The notes under the pieces: model-generated | Seen by the model: the letters and a program-made list of their open reading frames with translations, nothing else | Database searches by the model: none | What the model was told of the DNA's origin: nothing | DNA from: a virus | Strand: one strand, 5' to 3' | IMG/VR virus record: IMGVR_UViG_3300042691_036900 | Location: 1 to 20,598 of that record | Length of the DNA stretch: 20,598 bases | Part shown: positions 14,399 to 20,522 of the stretch, one piece after another | How the letters are laid out: every line of letters begins with the position of its first letter | Position numbering within the stretch: the first letter of the stretch is position 1 | Made by a program: the position numbers and the translations under genes

Positions 14399-14721
14399 AA
14401 AAATATGTTGTTGATATTGATGGAACCATATGTACAACAGTAACTAATGGTGAATATTCGGGTGCTCTTCCAATTTATGATAGAATAGACAAAATAAATA
14501 AGTTATATGATGAAGGAAACTACATTGTATACCTAACTGCCAGAGGAATGGGTCGGCATAGTAATAATGCAGATCTGGCAAAAGCAAGATTTTATGACAT
14601 TACAGAACTTCAATTAAGATTGTGGGGATGTAAATATCATGAATTATTTCTAGGAAAACCCTCTGGTGATTTTTACATCGATGATAAAGGGATTAATTCA
14701 GATGAATTCTTCAAAAATTAA
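14395..14721 (+). CDS. HAD-superfamily phosphatase, 108 aa
   Basis: The HAD motifs are all visible in a minimal protein: DIDGT (7-11), Thr48 in YLTAR (46-50), Lys88 (GKPSG) and the acidic pair Asp96-Asp97 (YIDDK). It resembles small HAD proteins found in capsule and LPS clusters. Placed directly after the heptose nucleotidyltransferase (ATGA overlap), it is a candidate for the heptose-1,7-bisphosphate phosphatase step (GmhB in bacteria is also a HAD enzyme). The sequence is not GmhB itself: the zinc-loop cysteines of GmhB are not evident. Another sugar-phosphate substrate is equally possible. Confidence 0.78.
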   Translation: MKKYVVDIDGTICTTVTNGEYSGALPIYDRIDKINKLYDEGNYIVYLTARGMGRHSNNADLAKARFYDITELQLRLWGCKYHELFLGKPSGDFYIDDKGINSDEFFKN

Positions 14722-15058
14722 ATTTGTTCCTAAGGGTTGGGGATTTGAAAAGTGGATTGTCAATAATAAAGAATATTGTGGTAAGTTATTATATTTTGCC
14801 AAGGGTAGAAAATGTTCTTGGCATTATCACGTCCTTAAAGATGAAACATTTTATATTCAATCTGGAAAAATTATACTTAGATATAGTGATGATGATGACA
14901 TTGATACTGCTAGTAAAACAGTATTAAGAAAAGGAGATCACTTTCATATTTACACAGGACTGAGGCATCAAATGTATGCCTTAGAAGATACTGAACTTTT
15001 TGAATTTTCTACACAACATTTTGAAGAAGATAGCTACAGACTTTTGAAAGGAGATTGA
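14702..15058 (+). CDS. Cupin-fold sugar isomerase-like protein, 118 aa
   Basis: Single cupin domain with metal ligands His41 and His43 (SWHYHVLKDE), Glu48 and His89 (GLRHQ), the HxH...E...H pattern. KGDHFHIYTGLRHQMYAL and FEFSTQHFEEDSYRL follow the pattern of small sugar-phosphate isomerase and mannose-6-phosphate-isomerase-like cupins. The gene starts at 14702, overlapping the HAD gene by 20 bases; an upstream in-frame ATG at 14666 would lie deep in that gene and is rejected. It may supply or isomerise a sugar for the block; the reaction is unknown. Confidence 0.75.
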   Translation: MNSSKIKFVPKGWGFEKWIVNNKEYCGKLLYFAKGRKCSWHYHVLKDETFYIQSGKIILRYSDDDDIDTASKTVLRKGDHFHIYTGLRHQMYALEDTELFEFSTQHFEEDSYRLLKGD

Positions 15059-15061
15059 TTC

Positions 15062-15916
15062 ATGATTGGTATGAATTCTTTGGGATCTAACGGTAGACTT
15101 GGAAATCAAATGTTTCAGTATTCTGCATTAGTTGGTATAGCAAAAAATAGAGGATTTGATTACTGCATTCCGGATCATTCTCAAGCAACTTGGTTTGATC
15201 GTTCTCAAGGTGATGGAATCGTTACTGTATATCATCAACTTCAACATTGTTTTCAAATGACTCATTTGGGTAATAGATTTGGTGAAGTTGATGGTGATAC
15301 TGTTGAATTGGAACAACATCATTTTTGTCAAGAATTATTTGATGAATGCCCTGATAATGTAACCCTTCATGGACATTTTGAAAGTTATAAGTATTTTGAA
15401 AATGTTGAAGAAGAAATTAGATCTGATTTTACATTTAAGTCAAATATATTAGAAGAATCTCAAAAGTTTCATAATAAAAATAATATACAAGATGCCGTTT
15501 GTATTAATGTAAGACGTGGTGATTTTATAAAATTTCAAAACTATCATGCTCCTTGTACAGAATCTTATTATTATGAATGTATTAATCTTTTGGGAAAAGA
15601 TAGGCAATATCTAATTACATCTGATGATATTTTGTGGTGTAAGGAAATATTTAATGGTACTAATTTTATTTTTGTAGAAGAAACACCAGAAAATATTCGT
15701 AAAGGATATTTTGATATGTGTGTATCATCTTTGTGTTCTGATTTTATCATTTCAAATAGTACATTTTCTTGGTGGATCGCCTGGTTGAGTACTAATAAAA
15801 ATAAAAAGGTGCATGTACCTACTCCATGGTTTGGAAAGGCACTCTTACATTTGGACACCAGTGATATGCACCCAGATTATTTTACAGAAATTAAAAGAAA
15901 CATTGTTGAAGTATGA
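15062..15916 (+). CDS. GT11 (alpha-1,2-fucosyltransferase family) glycosyltransferase, copy 1
   Basis: 284 aa. GRLGNQMFQYSAL (11-23) is the GT11 N-terminal signature. NVRRGDF (149-155) is the HxRRxD-type donor motif, with Asn for His. SNSTFSWWIAWL (231-242) is the third conserved motif. GT11 enzymes transfer L-fucose from GDP-fucose in alpha-1,2 linkage; related sugars are possible. It is paralogous to the gene at 16716, about 800 bases away. A ribosome site AAAGGAG lies about 10 bases before the ATG. Confidence 0.9.
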   Translation: MIGMNSLGSNGRLGNQMFQYSALVGIAKNRGFDYCIPDHSQATWFDRSQGDGIVTVYHQLQHCFQMTHLGNRFGEVDGDTVELEQHHFCQELFDECPDNVTLHGHFESYKYFENVEEEIRSDFTFKSNILEESQKFHNKNNIQDAVCINVRRGDFIKFQNYHAPCTESYYYECINLLGKDRQYLITSDDILWCKEIFNGTNFIFVEETPENIRKGYFDMCVSSLCSDFIISNSTFSWWIAWLSTNKNKKVHVPTPWFGKALLHLDTSDMHPDYFTEIKRNIVEV

Positions 15917-16719
15917 TGGATTTAACTTTTTTGATTCCTACTCGAATTGAGACGGAAGATCGTTTAAGGAATATTATTTCTTCTGTTTCTTATCTTCTTA
16001 AGCATATTCCTGCAAAGGTAATTGTTAAAGAAGTATCTAATCATCCTACCTTTAAGTTTAGAGCAATTCCAGAAATTAGAAAGTATGTCGATACTTCTAA
16101 TCTTGAATATTTGTATGAAGAAAGTTTGAAACCTTGGTTTTGTAAAAGTAAAGTATTAAATGATTTAATCGTTGCATCAAATACAAAAGTCGTAGCAAAT
16201 TATGATGCTGATGTAATTTTACCCATTCAATCATATTTTGAAGCTTATCAATTGATTGATGAAAAACATGCAGATGTAGTTTATCCCTATCAGTGTGGTG
16301 TTTATCAATGGAAAGTAGAATATAATTCGGATATCTGTAATGAGTTTATTACAAATTTGGATACAAAAATTCTAGATAAAAATAAAACACTTCATAACTC
16401 CACAATAGGGTGGAGTCAATTTGTAAATCGTCAGATTTATATTGACTCCTTTATGATGAATGAAAATTTTATTTCTTGGGGATGTGAAGATGATGAATTT
16501 TACTACCGTATGAGTTGTCTTGGTAAAAGAATTGCTCGTGTGAATAATTATGTCTATCATCTAGAGCATTCGAGAACACTAAATTCTTGGTTTAGTAATC
16601 CAAATTTTAATAATAATTATCAATTATGGAATAAAATTAAAACATTTGACAAAAATCAATTGATACAGTATTATAAGAATCAGGACTATCTAAAAAAACG
16701 CAGACAAGAATTGATATGA
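15913..16719 (+). CDS. GT2/GT7-like (galactosyltransferase C-domain) glycosyltransferase
   Basis: 268 aa, GT-A fold. LTFLIPTRIETEDRL (4-18) is the first strand and nucleotide region. NYDADVILP (96-104) carries the DxD metal motif. ISWGCEDDEFYYRM (187-200) matches the GWGxEDxD(L/F)xxR motif of the beta-1,4-galactosyltransferase C-terminal family, also found in bacterial polymerising GT2 enzymes. The next motif, VYHLEHSR, is the usual H-x-x-H/S metal-closing element. It lies between the two GT11 genes (ATGA overlap on both sides) and so probably makes the acceptor linkage fucosylated by them. Confidence 0.85.
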   Translation: MMDLTFLIPTRIETEDRLRNIISSVSYLLKHIPAKVIVKEVSNHPTFKFRAIPEIRKYVDTSNLEYLYEESLKPWFCKSKVLNDLIVASNTKVVANYDADVILPIQSYFEAYQLIDEKHADVVYPYQCGVYQWKVEYNSDICNEFITNLDTKILDKNKTLHNSTIGWSQFVNRQIYIDSFMMNENFISWGCEDDEFYYRMSCLGKRIARVNNYVYHLEHSRTLNSWFSNPNFNNNYQLWNKIKTFDKNQLIQYYKNQDYLKKRRQELI

Positions 16720-17534
16720 TAGGATTTAATGCTCTTGGTAGAATGGGGCGTCTGGCAAATCAAATGTTTCAGTACGCATCTCTTAAAGGTATTGCTAGAA
16801 ATGTGGGGACAGATATAATTGTTCCTTATTACAAAGATGCAGTAGATGATGGAATTGGTAATAAACTTCGATCTGAACTATTTGATAGTTTTAATCTTAA
16901 TGTGAGTATTGGTCTGTTGAATAATGGCAATGCTCCTGTAGTTCAAGAAAGATTTTTTCACTTTGATGAGGAACTTTTTAAACTTTGCCCAGACCATGTA
17001 TCTCTTCATGGATTTTTTCAATCTGAAAAATATTTCAAACATATTGAAACCGAGATTCGTCAAGATTTTGAATTTAATGATGATCTACTTGCTCCATGCA
17101 AAGAGATGATTGAATTGGTTGAAAATCCTATTGCTCTTCATATTCGAAGAACTGACTATGTAACTAATAGTGAAAATCATCATAATCTTTCTTTGAAGTA
17201 TTATGAAGATGCTCTATCTCACTTTAAATCGGATCGAAATATAATCGTCTTTTCTGATGATCCTAAATGGTGCAGTGAACAAAAATTATTTTCTGATGAT
17301 AGATTTTTGATTTCTGAAAATACTGATAACAGAGTAGATTTATGTCTGATGACTTTGTGTGATGATTTCATCATTGCAAATTCGTCATTTTCATGGTGGG
17401 GAGCATGGTTATCTTCCAGTAAAAATAAAAAAGTTATCGCACCTATTGAATGGTTTGGAAAAATAGGTTATACTAAAGATCATGATACTAAAGATTTAAT
17501 TCCTGATGAATGGATTAGAATTACAGATGGATAA
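16716..17534 (+). CDS. GT11 (alpha-1,2-fucosyltransferase family) glycosyltransferase, copy 2
   Basis: 272 aa. The same three motifs as copy 1: GRLANQMFQYASL (11-23), HIRRTDY (142-148, the canonical His form) and ANSSFSWWGAWL (221-232). The two proteins share the opening MIG-N-LG-x-GRL-NQMFQY and overall layout but have diverged clearly in the middle, so this is an old duplication or separate acquisition. It overlaps the GT25 gene by 8 bases at its 3' end. Copy 2 matches the family consensus better than copy 1. Confidence 0.9.
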   Translation: MIGFNALGRMGRLANQMFQYASLKGIARNVGTDIIVPYYKDAVDDGIGNKLRSELFDSFNLNVSIGLLNNGNAPVVQERFFHFDEELFKLCPDHVSLHGFFQSEKYFKHIETEIRQDFEFNDDLLAPCKEMIELVENPIALHIRRTDYVTNSENHHNLSLKYYEDALSHFKSDRNIIVFSDDPKWCSEQKLFSDDRFLISENTDNRVDLCLMTLCDDFIIANSSFSWWGAWLSSSKNKKVIAPIEWFGKIGYTKDHDTKDLIPDEWIRITDG

Positions 17535-18315
17535 AAATAAATCAATATCTAAAATTAAGGGTCTTCCCCCACTTCTATGGTTGAATTTGGATAATGATAC
17601 TCATCGTCGTGAGTATATGGAAAATCAATTTAAATATTGGGAAATCGAAAATCACATTCGTATTTCTGGATTTGATGGCAGAGTTAATGATGTATGTGAG
17701 CATTTAAGTGGACGTGCTCCAGATAATATGACTGAAAATGAGATTGGATGTTGTATGTCTCATTTGAAGGCAATCAAATACTTTTATGAAAATATGACTA
17801 ATGATTATGTTCTTATTGTGGAAGATGATGTAGTTATTGATTTGGCAAAGTTTTGGAATTTTAATTGGAAAGATTTTATTTCACATCTTCCCCATGATTG
17901 GGATTGTGTACAGTTAACTACAATATCTACCGGAAATATTCATATCAAACTACATCACTACTTTATTAACGATTTTTCAGCTGCGGCATATTTAATCACC
18001 AGACATCATGCCTCAAAAATTATTAAAAATCATGTTCGTGGACAAAAATTTAAATTAGATAATGGTGTAAAACCAAGACCTACTTCGGAAGATCTTATTT
18101 TTGGATCCGGAAAAACTTATTCAATTCCAATTTTTCTTTATAGTCTCAATCTTGGTTCAGCAATTCATCCTGAACACATTGATATCTATCATAGAGGTAG
18201 TCATGATGCACTATTAAATTTCTGGCAGAATCAGGGATGCCAAATGACAATTAAAGAATTGATGGAGTATGATCCCTATCTTGGAAGAATTTCTGAACCA
18301 ACACAAAGTGCTTGA
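17527..18315 (+). CDS. GT25 (LPS glycosyltransferase) family protein
   Basis: 262 aa. WLNLDNDTHRREYM (18-31) is the GT25 opening (xINLxxxxxRR). ENEIGCCMSHLKAI (70-83) is the family's E-x-GC-xSH motif. LIVEDDVVI (96-104) carries the metal-binding EDD. AAAYLITRHHASKI and HPEHIDIYHRGSHD follow in the expected order. GT25 enzymes (Lex1/LpsA type) usually add galactose or glucose to LPS cores. I chose the ATG at 17527 over 17506 because the GT25 start strand then begins near residue 14, and an 8-base overlap repeats a pattern seen at other junctions. Its stop codon lies inside the -35 box of the hli promoter. Confidence 0.88.
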   Translation: MDKNKSISKIKGLPPLLWLNLDNDTHRREYMENQFKYWEIENHIRISGFDGRVNDVCEHLSGRAPDNMTENEIGCCMSHLKAIKYFYENMTNDYVLIVEDDVVIDLAKFWNFNWKDFISHLPHDWDCVQLTTISTGNIHIKLHHYFINDFSAAAYLITRHHASKIIKNHVRGQKFKLDNGVKPRPTSEDLIFGSGKTYSIPIFLYSLNLGSAIHPEHIDIYHRGSHDALLNFWQNQGCQMTIKELMEYDPYLGRISEPTQSA

Positions 18316-18340
18316 CACCCCTTTATTTTTGCTATATAAT
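18312..18340 (+). promoter_or_regulatory. Perfect sigma70 consensus promoter of the hli operon
   Basis: TTGACA (18312-18317), 17-base spacer, TATAAT (18335-18340): full consensus. The -35 contains the stop codon of the GT25 gene (18313-18315). Transcription would start near 18347, about 20 bases before the hli ATG. A host-type consensus promoter fits early, host-sigma-driven expression. Confidence 0.85.
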
Positions 18341-18367
18341 TGTGTAACAATTCTTAATGAATTTACA

Positions 18368-18562
18368 ATGACTGTAACGACAAACGAACGTGGGCAGCAA
18401 AACATGTTTGCCAAAGAACCCACGATGTACTATGAAAACTATGGGCAGCTAACTCCCAATATGGTAAAGGAGAGGACCAATGGACGCTGGGCGATGGTCG
18501 GCATTGTTGCTGGTGCTGTTTCTTATGCTCTCACTGGCAAACTCTTCTTCGGAATCTTCTGA
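18368..18562 (+). CDS. hli: High-light-inducible protein (HLIP), 64 aa
   Basis: The C-terminal transmembrane helix carries the chlorophyll-binding motif ERTNGRWAMVG (35-45) followed by IVAGAVSYALTG (46-57) and FFGIF. This matches phage and cyanobacterial Hli proteins, single-helix relatives of the light-harvesting complex family that bind chlorophyll and carotenoid and protect photosystem II assembly. The N-terminal 30 residues are polar and Hli-typical. The ATG at 18368 lies about 21 bases after the predicted transcription start; upstream in-frame ATG/ORF sequence belongs to the previous gene's region. It shares its last base with the following small gene (TGATG). Confidence 0.92.
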   Translation: MTVTTNERGQQNMFAKEPTMYYENYGQLTPNMVKERTNGRWAMVGIVAGAVSYALTGKLFFGIF

Positions 18563-18648
18563 TGACTGAAGCACTCTGGACAATAACCACTATTGCTTTT
18601 TTTGTGATTTTGGGTTATGCTATTGAGCAACTTTCCGAAACATACTGA
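18562..18648 (+). CDS. 28-aa single-helix membrane peptide
   Basis: A very short gene, tightly coupled on both sides (TGATG at 18560-18564 and at 18646-18650). The peptide has one hydrophobic helix (about ALWTITTIAFFVILGYAI, 4-21) and a polar end EQLSETY. It looks like the small single-helix subunits of photosystems or cytochrome b6f (PsbX/PetL size class), but I cannot match it to one. Its position between hli and other photosynthesis-linked genes supports a thylakoid role as a hypothesis only. Confidence 0.6.
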   Translation: MTEALWTITTIAFFVILGYAIEQLSETY

Positions 18649-18926
18649 TGACCGCTGCAATGCTTGGGCAATTTGCTCTTGCCCTTCAAGAACTTGGATG
18701 GGACGCTAACGATGAACTCTCAGTTGAAATTGGTGGTGTGGCGGTAACAGGAACTGCTACTAGTCCAACTGCAAATCCAAAGTGGGCAAAACCATTTGGA
18801 ACAGTATCCTATCAAAACGATGCTTTCATCGTAATTAAAAACAAGTCAAGGAACCCAGTTGTTCCTTCACAACCAAATCCTGACCTTAAACAACAACACC
18901 CTTATAATGGAACACTCTCTAATTGA
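18648..18926 (+). CDS. Hypothetical protein, 92 aa
   Basis: A soluble-looking protein starting MTAAMLGQFALALQELGWD with a following VEIGGVAVTG strand. It is Gly/Ala/Thr-rich in the middle and has a polar, Pro/Gln/Asn-rich tail. No family recognised. It starts by TGATG coupling with the 28-aa peptide and overlaps the next gene by 20 bases, so it belongs to the hli operon. Confidence 0.65.
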   Translation: MTAAMLGQFALALQELGWDANDELSVEIGGVAVTGTATSPTANPKWAKPFGTVSYQNDAFIVIKNKSRNPVVPSQPNPDLKQQHPYNGTLSN

Positions 18927-19092
18927 ACTGCTGACTTATTATGTTATTGTTGCTGCTCTCTTTATTGGAGCACCAGCAGTATTTTTCACAATTGTCTTTA
19001 TGCCTGCCCTGATGAATACAAAGGGTGCAGTTGTTGGTTATAAAATTCACCGTGATTATGGTGAAACCTCTATCTATTCTAATGTAAAATAA
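18907..19092 (+). CDS. Small membrane protein, 61 aa
   Basis: One long hydrophobic segment (about residues 11-34, YYVIVAALFIGAPAVFFTIV) followed by a polar C-terminus with a Gly-Tyr-Lys motif. The ATG at 18907 is inside the last codons of the previous gene; a start at 18859 would lengthen the overlap to 68 bases and is less likely. It precedes the second hli gene by 12 bases. Possibly a thylakoid-targeted accessory protein; identity unknown. Confidence 0.6.
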   Translation: MEHSLIELLTYYVIVAALFIGAPAVFFTIVFMPALMNTKGAVVGYKIHRDYGETSIYSNVK

Positions 19093-19104
19093 AGGAGAAA
19101 AACA

Positions 19105-19212
19105 ATGAACGAACGTGCAGAACGCATTAATGGTTGGTTCGCAATGATCGGAATCGTTGCCGCAATGGGATCTTATGCCCTGACTGGACAAATTATTCCC
19201 GGTGTTTGGTGA
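19105..19212 (+). CDS. hli: Very short high-light-inducible-like protein, 35 aa
   Basis: MNERAERINGWFAMIG and then IVAAMGSYALTGQIIPG form a minimal HLIP: only the helix and motif, no N-terminal tail. The motif reads ERINGWFAMIG, with Trp where the first hli (and most HLIPs) has the Arg that pairs with the glutamate. A good ribosome site AAGGAG (19092-19097) stands 7 bases before the ATG. It is followed by a terminator, so it is the last gene of the hli operon. Too short to be found by usual length filters. Confidence 0.82.
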   Translation: MNERAERINGWFAMIGIVAAMGSYALTGQIIPGVW

Positions 19213-19231
19213 AATAATTCTACATAATAAT

Positions 19232-19268
19232 AAACTCTGCTCTAAATAAGGGGCAGAGTTTTTTTTTT
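19232..19268 (+). terminator. Strong Rho-independent terminator after the hli operon
   Basis: An 11-bp stem (19232-19242 with 19251-19261, one G-T pair) around CTCTGC/GCAGAG, loop TAAATAAG, then about ten T's (19259-19268). Confidence 0.9.
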
Positions 19269-19272
19269 GTAT

Positions 19273-19437
19273 ATGCCAAGAGGACAATTGACAAAGGACA
19301 TCATAAAATGTGAGATCCTCAAAATTAAAAGAGATTTGGATAAGGAGTGGATGAATAAATCTGGATATGATCCAAAATGGTTGGCACACCAGTATCTCAA
19401 CAAAGTCCTGGACAAACTGGAAGAATACAGGGCTTGA
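19273..19437 (+). CDS. Hypothetical protein, 54 aa
   Basis: A charged, helical small protein beginning MPRGQLTKDIIK with KIKRDLDKEWMN and a C-terminal HQYLNKVLDKLEEYRA, which would form two amphipathic helices. It starts five bases after the terminator T-run, so its own promoter is unclear (possibly terminator read-through). Its stop codon is inside the -35 box of the psbA promoter. I have the impression of similar short proteins near psbA in other cyanophages but cannot confirm that here. Confidence 0.65.
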   Translation: MPRGQLTKDIIKCEILKIKRDLDKEWMNKSGYDPKWLAHQYLNKVLDKLEEYRA

Positions 19438-19467
19438 CACGGACGGGAAACAGTAGTATGATAAATA
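19434..19467 (+). promoter_or_regulatory. psbA promoter: sigma70-like with overlapping late-type box
   Basis: TTGACA (19434-19439), 17-base spacer, TATGAT (19457-19462). The bases GATAAATA (19460-19467) overlap the -10 and match the T4-type late promoter consensus (N/T)ATAAATA. So psbA could be read early by the host sigma factor and late by phage gp55-type sigma. As at 18312, the preceding gene's TGA is part of TTGACA. Confidence 0.7.
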
Positions 19468-19468
19468 G

Positions 19469-19629
19469 GTAAACAAATGTTACGAAATCAAAACATTTCG
19501 CAACACTGTGACTCCCACTAACCGAGACCTATGGGGAGTATAAAAACGTCTCTCATATCCCTGCTGAGGGTGCAGGGAGCATAGTATCACCACCATTTCC
19601 CTGATGGTCCTACTATTCTTTTCAAACAA
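19469..19629 (+). ncRNA. Structured psbA 5' leader, candidate PhotoRC-type RNA
   Basis: Four hairpins in about 160 bases: (1) TGTT-CGAAAT / ATTTCG-AACA (19478-19505, one A-C mismatch, loop CAAAAC); (2) ACTCCC/GGGAGT (19511-19516 with 19534-19539); (3) a perfect TCCCTGC/GCAGGGA (19558-19564 with 19572-19578); (4) ATAGTA/TACTAT (19581-19586 with 19611-19616) enclosing ACCAT/ATGGT (19592-19596 with 19604-19608). No ORF of note and no strong ribosome site before the psbA ATG. Conserved PhotoRC-I/II RNA motifs are known upstream of psbA in marine cyanobacteria and cyanophages; I cannot verify which, if either, this is. A role in mRNA stability or translation control is likely. Confidence 0.6.
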
Positions 19630-19808
19630 ATGACTGCTACAATTTCAGTAAAACAACAAGAAAATCTTTGGGAAAAGTATCTCAACTGGGTTACTTCTAC
19701 CGATAATCGTATATACATCGGCAATTTTGGAACCTTGATGATTCCAACATTGCTCGCAGCAACAATCTGCTTCATCATCGCATTCATCGGTGCTCCTCCC
19801 GTAGACAT
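19630..19808 (+). CDS. psbA: Photosystem II D1 protein, exon 1
   Basis: The first 59 codons plus two bases of codon 60. [20 protein letters not shown] and then [20 protein letters not shown] is unmistakable D1 N-terminus and first helix. D1 binds the photosystem II reaction-centre chlorophylls and is rapidly damaged by light; phage copies sustain photosynthesis during infection. The exon stops after GTA GAC AT; reading on into the intron gives Ile-Asn-stop (TAA at 19813-19815), so unspliced RNA yields a 61-aa fragment. One odd change: GNFG where host and other D1 proteins normally read GWFG. The rest follows at 20523. Confidence 0.92.
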
Positions 19809-20009
19809 TAACTAATCGGTGTCCCTTACTCGTAAGAGTATTGACGAAACTGGGTGAATTGCTGGAAACCGAAAGGCAATCAGCAGCCAAGCCTCAAGTA
19901 CACTTGAGGAAGGTTCAGAGACTACCTGAGGGGTTTAGTCCCCTTAATAACAGGTTTAAGTGCCCAGCCCCTTCTATGAAGGGTGAAGATATAGTCCACA
20001 CATCTACAG

Positions 20010-20046
20010 TTGACAAAAGTTTGCGAATGCTGTATAAATAATACAG
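20010..20046 (+). promoter_or_regulatory. Intron-internal promoter for the endonuclease gene
   Basis: TTGACA (20010-20015), 17-base spacer, TATAAA (20033-20038). TATAAATA (20033-20040) is at the same time a perfect T4-type late promoter. The box is in a hairpin, CTGTAT/ATACAG (20030-20035 with 20041-20046, loop AAATA). About 17 bases later comes the ATG at 20063. This would express the endonuclease separately from psbA, late in infection. Confidence 0.65.
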
Positions 20047-20062
20047 TAGAAGCAAAACTAAA

Positions 20063-20515
20063 ATGTTAAACTTGTCCGAAACTGAAATTGCTTGGATTGC
20101 TGGAATATTGGAAGGTGAAGGATACTTTGGAATAGACAATCGTTCCAAAGACCGTTATGAGGTTTCCAAATCTCCACCAGCACCTTTTATCAAAATTTCT
20201 ATGGTTGATGAAGATATTATTCAAAGGTTGAGTAAACTTTTAGATAAATCTTATTTTTCACCATCAAGAAAAACTGTAAAAGACAAACAAGTTTATACAC
20301 TTCATATCGGAGAGAAAGAAAAGGTATTATTCATTCTACAAAAAATACTTCCGTATATGGGAGTAAGAAGAGGAGAACGAATAACTGAATGCATTTCTCA
20401 TCTACAAACTTGGAAAGAGTGGGTAGAAAACGGTGGAAGAGTTGAAAACGCAAAACGAGCAAATCAAATTCGTCAACTGAAACAATCTAAGTCTAATGAT
20501 ATGGTTGTTTGTTAG
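20063..20515 (+). CDS. LAGLIDADG-family homing endonuclease, intron-encoded
   Basis: 150 aa. [15 protein letters not shown] (10-24) is a LAGLIDADG motif, with Glu18 (EGEG) as the metal-binding acid. One motif is clear, so the protein probably works as a homodimer; a second motif is not obvious. The middle (about 70-110) has alternating charged strands typical of the DNA-binding sheet, and the tail is basic ([13 protein letters not shown]). Homing endonucleases cut intron-less alleles at the insertion site so that the intron is copied in. The gene lies wholly within the P9-like loop; its stop codon is part of that stem. The intact ORF suggests the intron is still mobile or recently acquired. 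Confidence 0.88.
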   Translation: MLNLSETEIAWIAGILEGEGYFGIDNRSKDRYEVSKSPPAPFIKISMVDEDIIQRLSKLLDKSYFSPSRKTVKDKQVYTLHIGEKEKVLFILQKILPYMGVRRGERITECISHLQTWKEWVENGGRVENAKRANQIRQLKQSKSNDMVVC

Positions 20516-20522
20516 ATGTAAG

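Larger units (their letters stand above)
19809..20522 (+). mobile_element. Group I intron in psbA with LAGLIDADG ORF
   Basis: 714 bases. Conserved core elements appear in order: P (AATTGCTGGAAACC, 19857-19870), Q (AATCAGCAGCCAAGC, from about 19879), R (GTTCAGAGACTACCTG, 19913-19928) and S (AAGATATAGTCC, 19986-19997). P1 pairs exon GACAT (19804-19808) with GTGTC (19819-19823), giving a U-G pair at the splice site. P2 is TACTC/GAGTA with a GTAA loop; P6 is CCTCAAGT/ACTTGAGG (19892-19909); an extra CCCTTC/GAAGGG stem between R and S suggests subgroup IA. ACATCTA (20000-20006) pairs with TAGATGT (20513-20519), closing a P9-like loop that holds the endonuclease gene. P10 may be TCG (19816-19818) with exon CGA. 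The intron ends in G20522. Confidence 0.92.

Noticed and set aside
18269-18368. Longer hli reading from 18269
   Set aside because: The extra residues come from the GT25 gene and the promoter; transcription would start after them.
18919-19476. 185-codon open frame on the minus strand
   Set aside because: Antisense to three genes, crosses the strong + strand terminator and the psbA promoter, and has no family features.
19841-20041. 66-codon + frame within the intron
   Set aside because: Covers the P, Q, R and S elements of the group I core; the sequence is explained by RNA structure.
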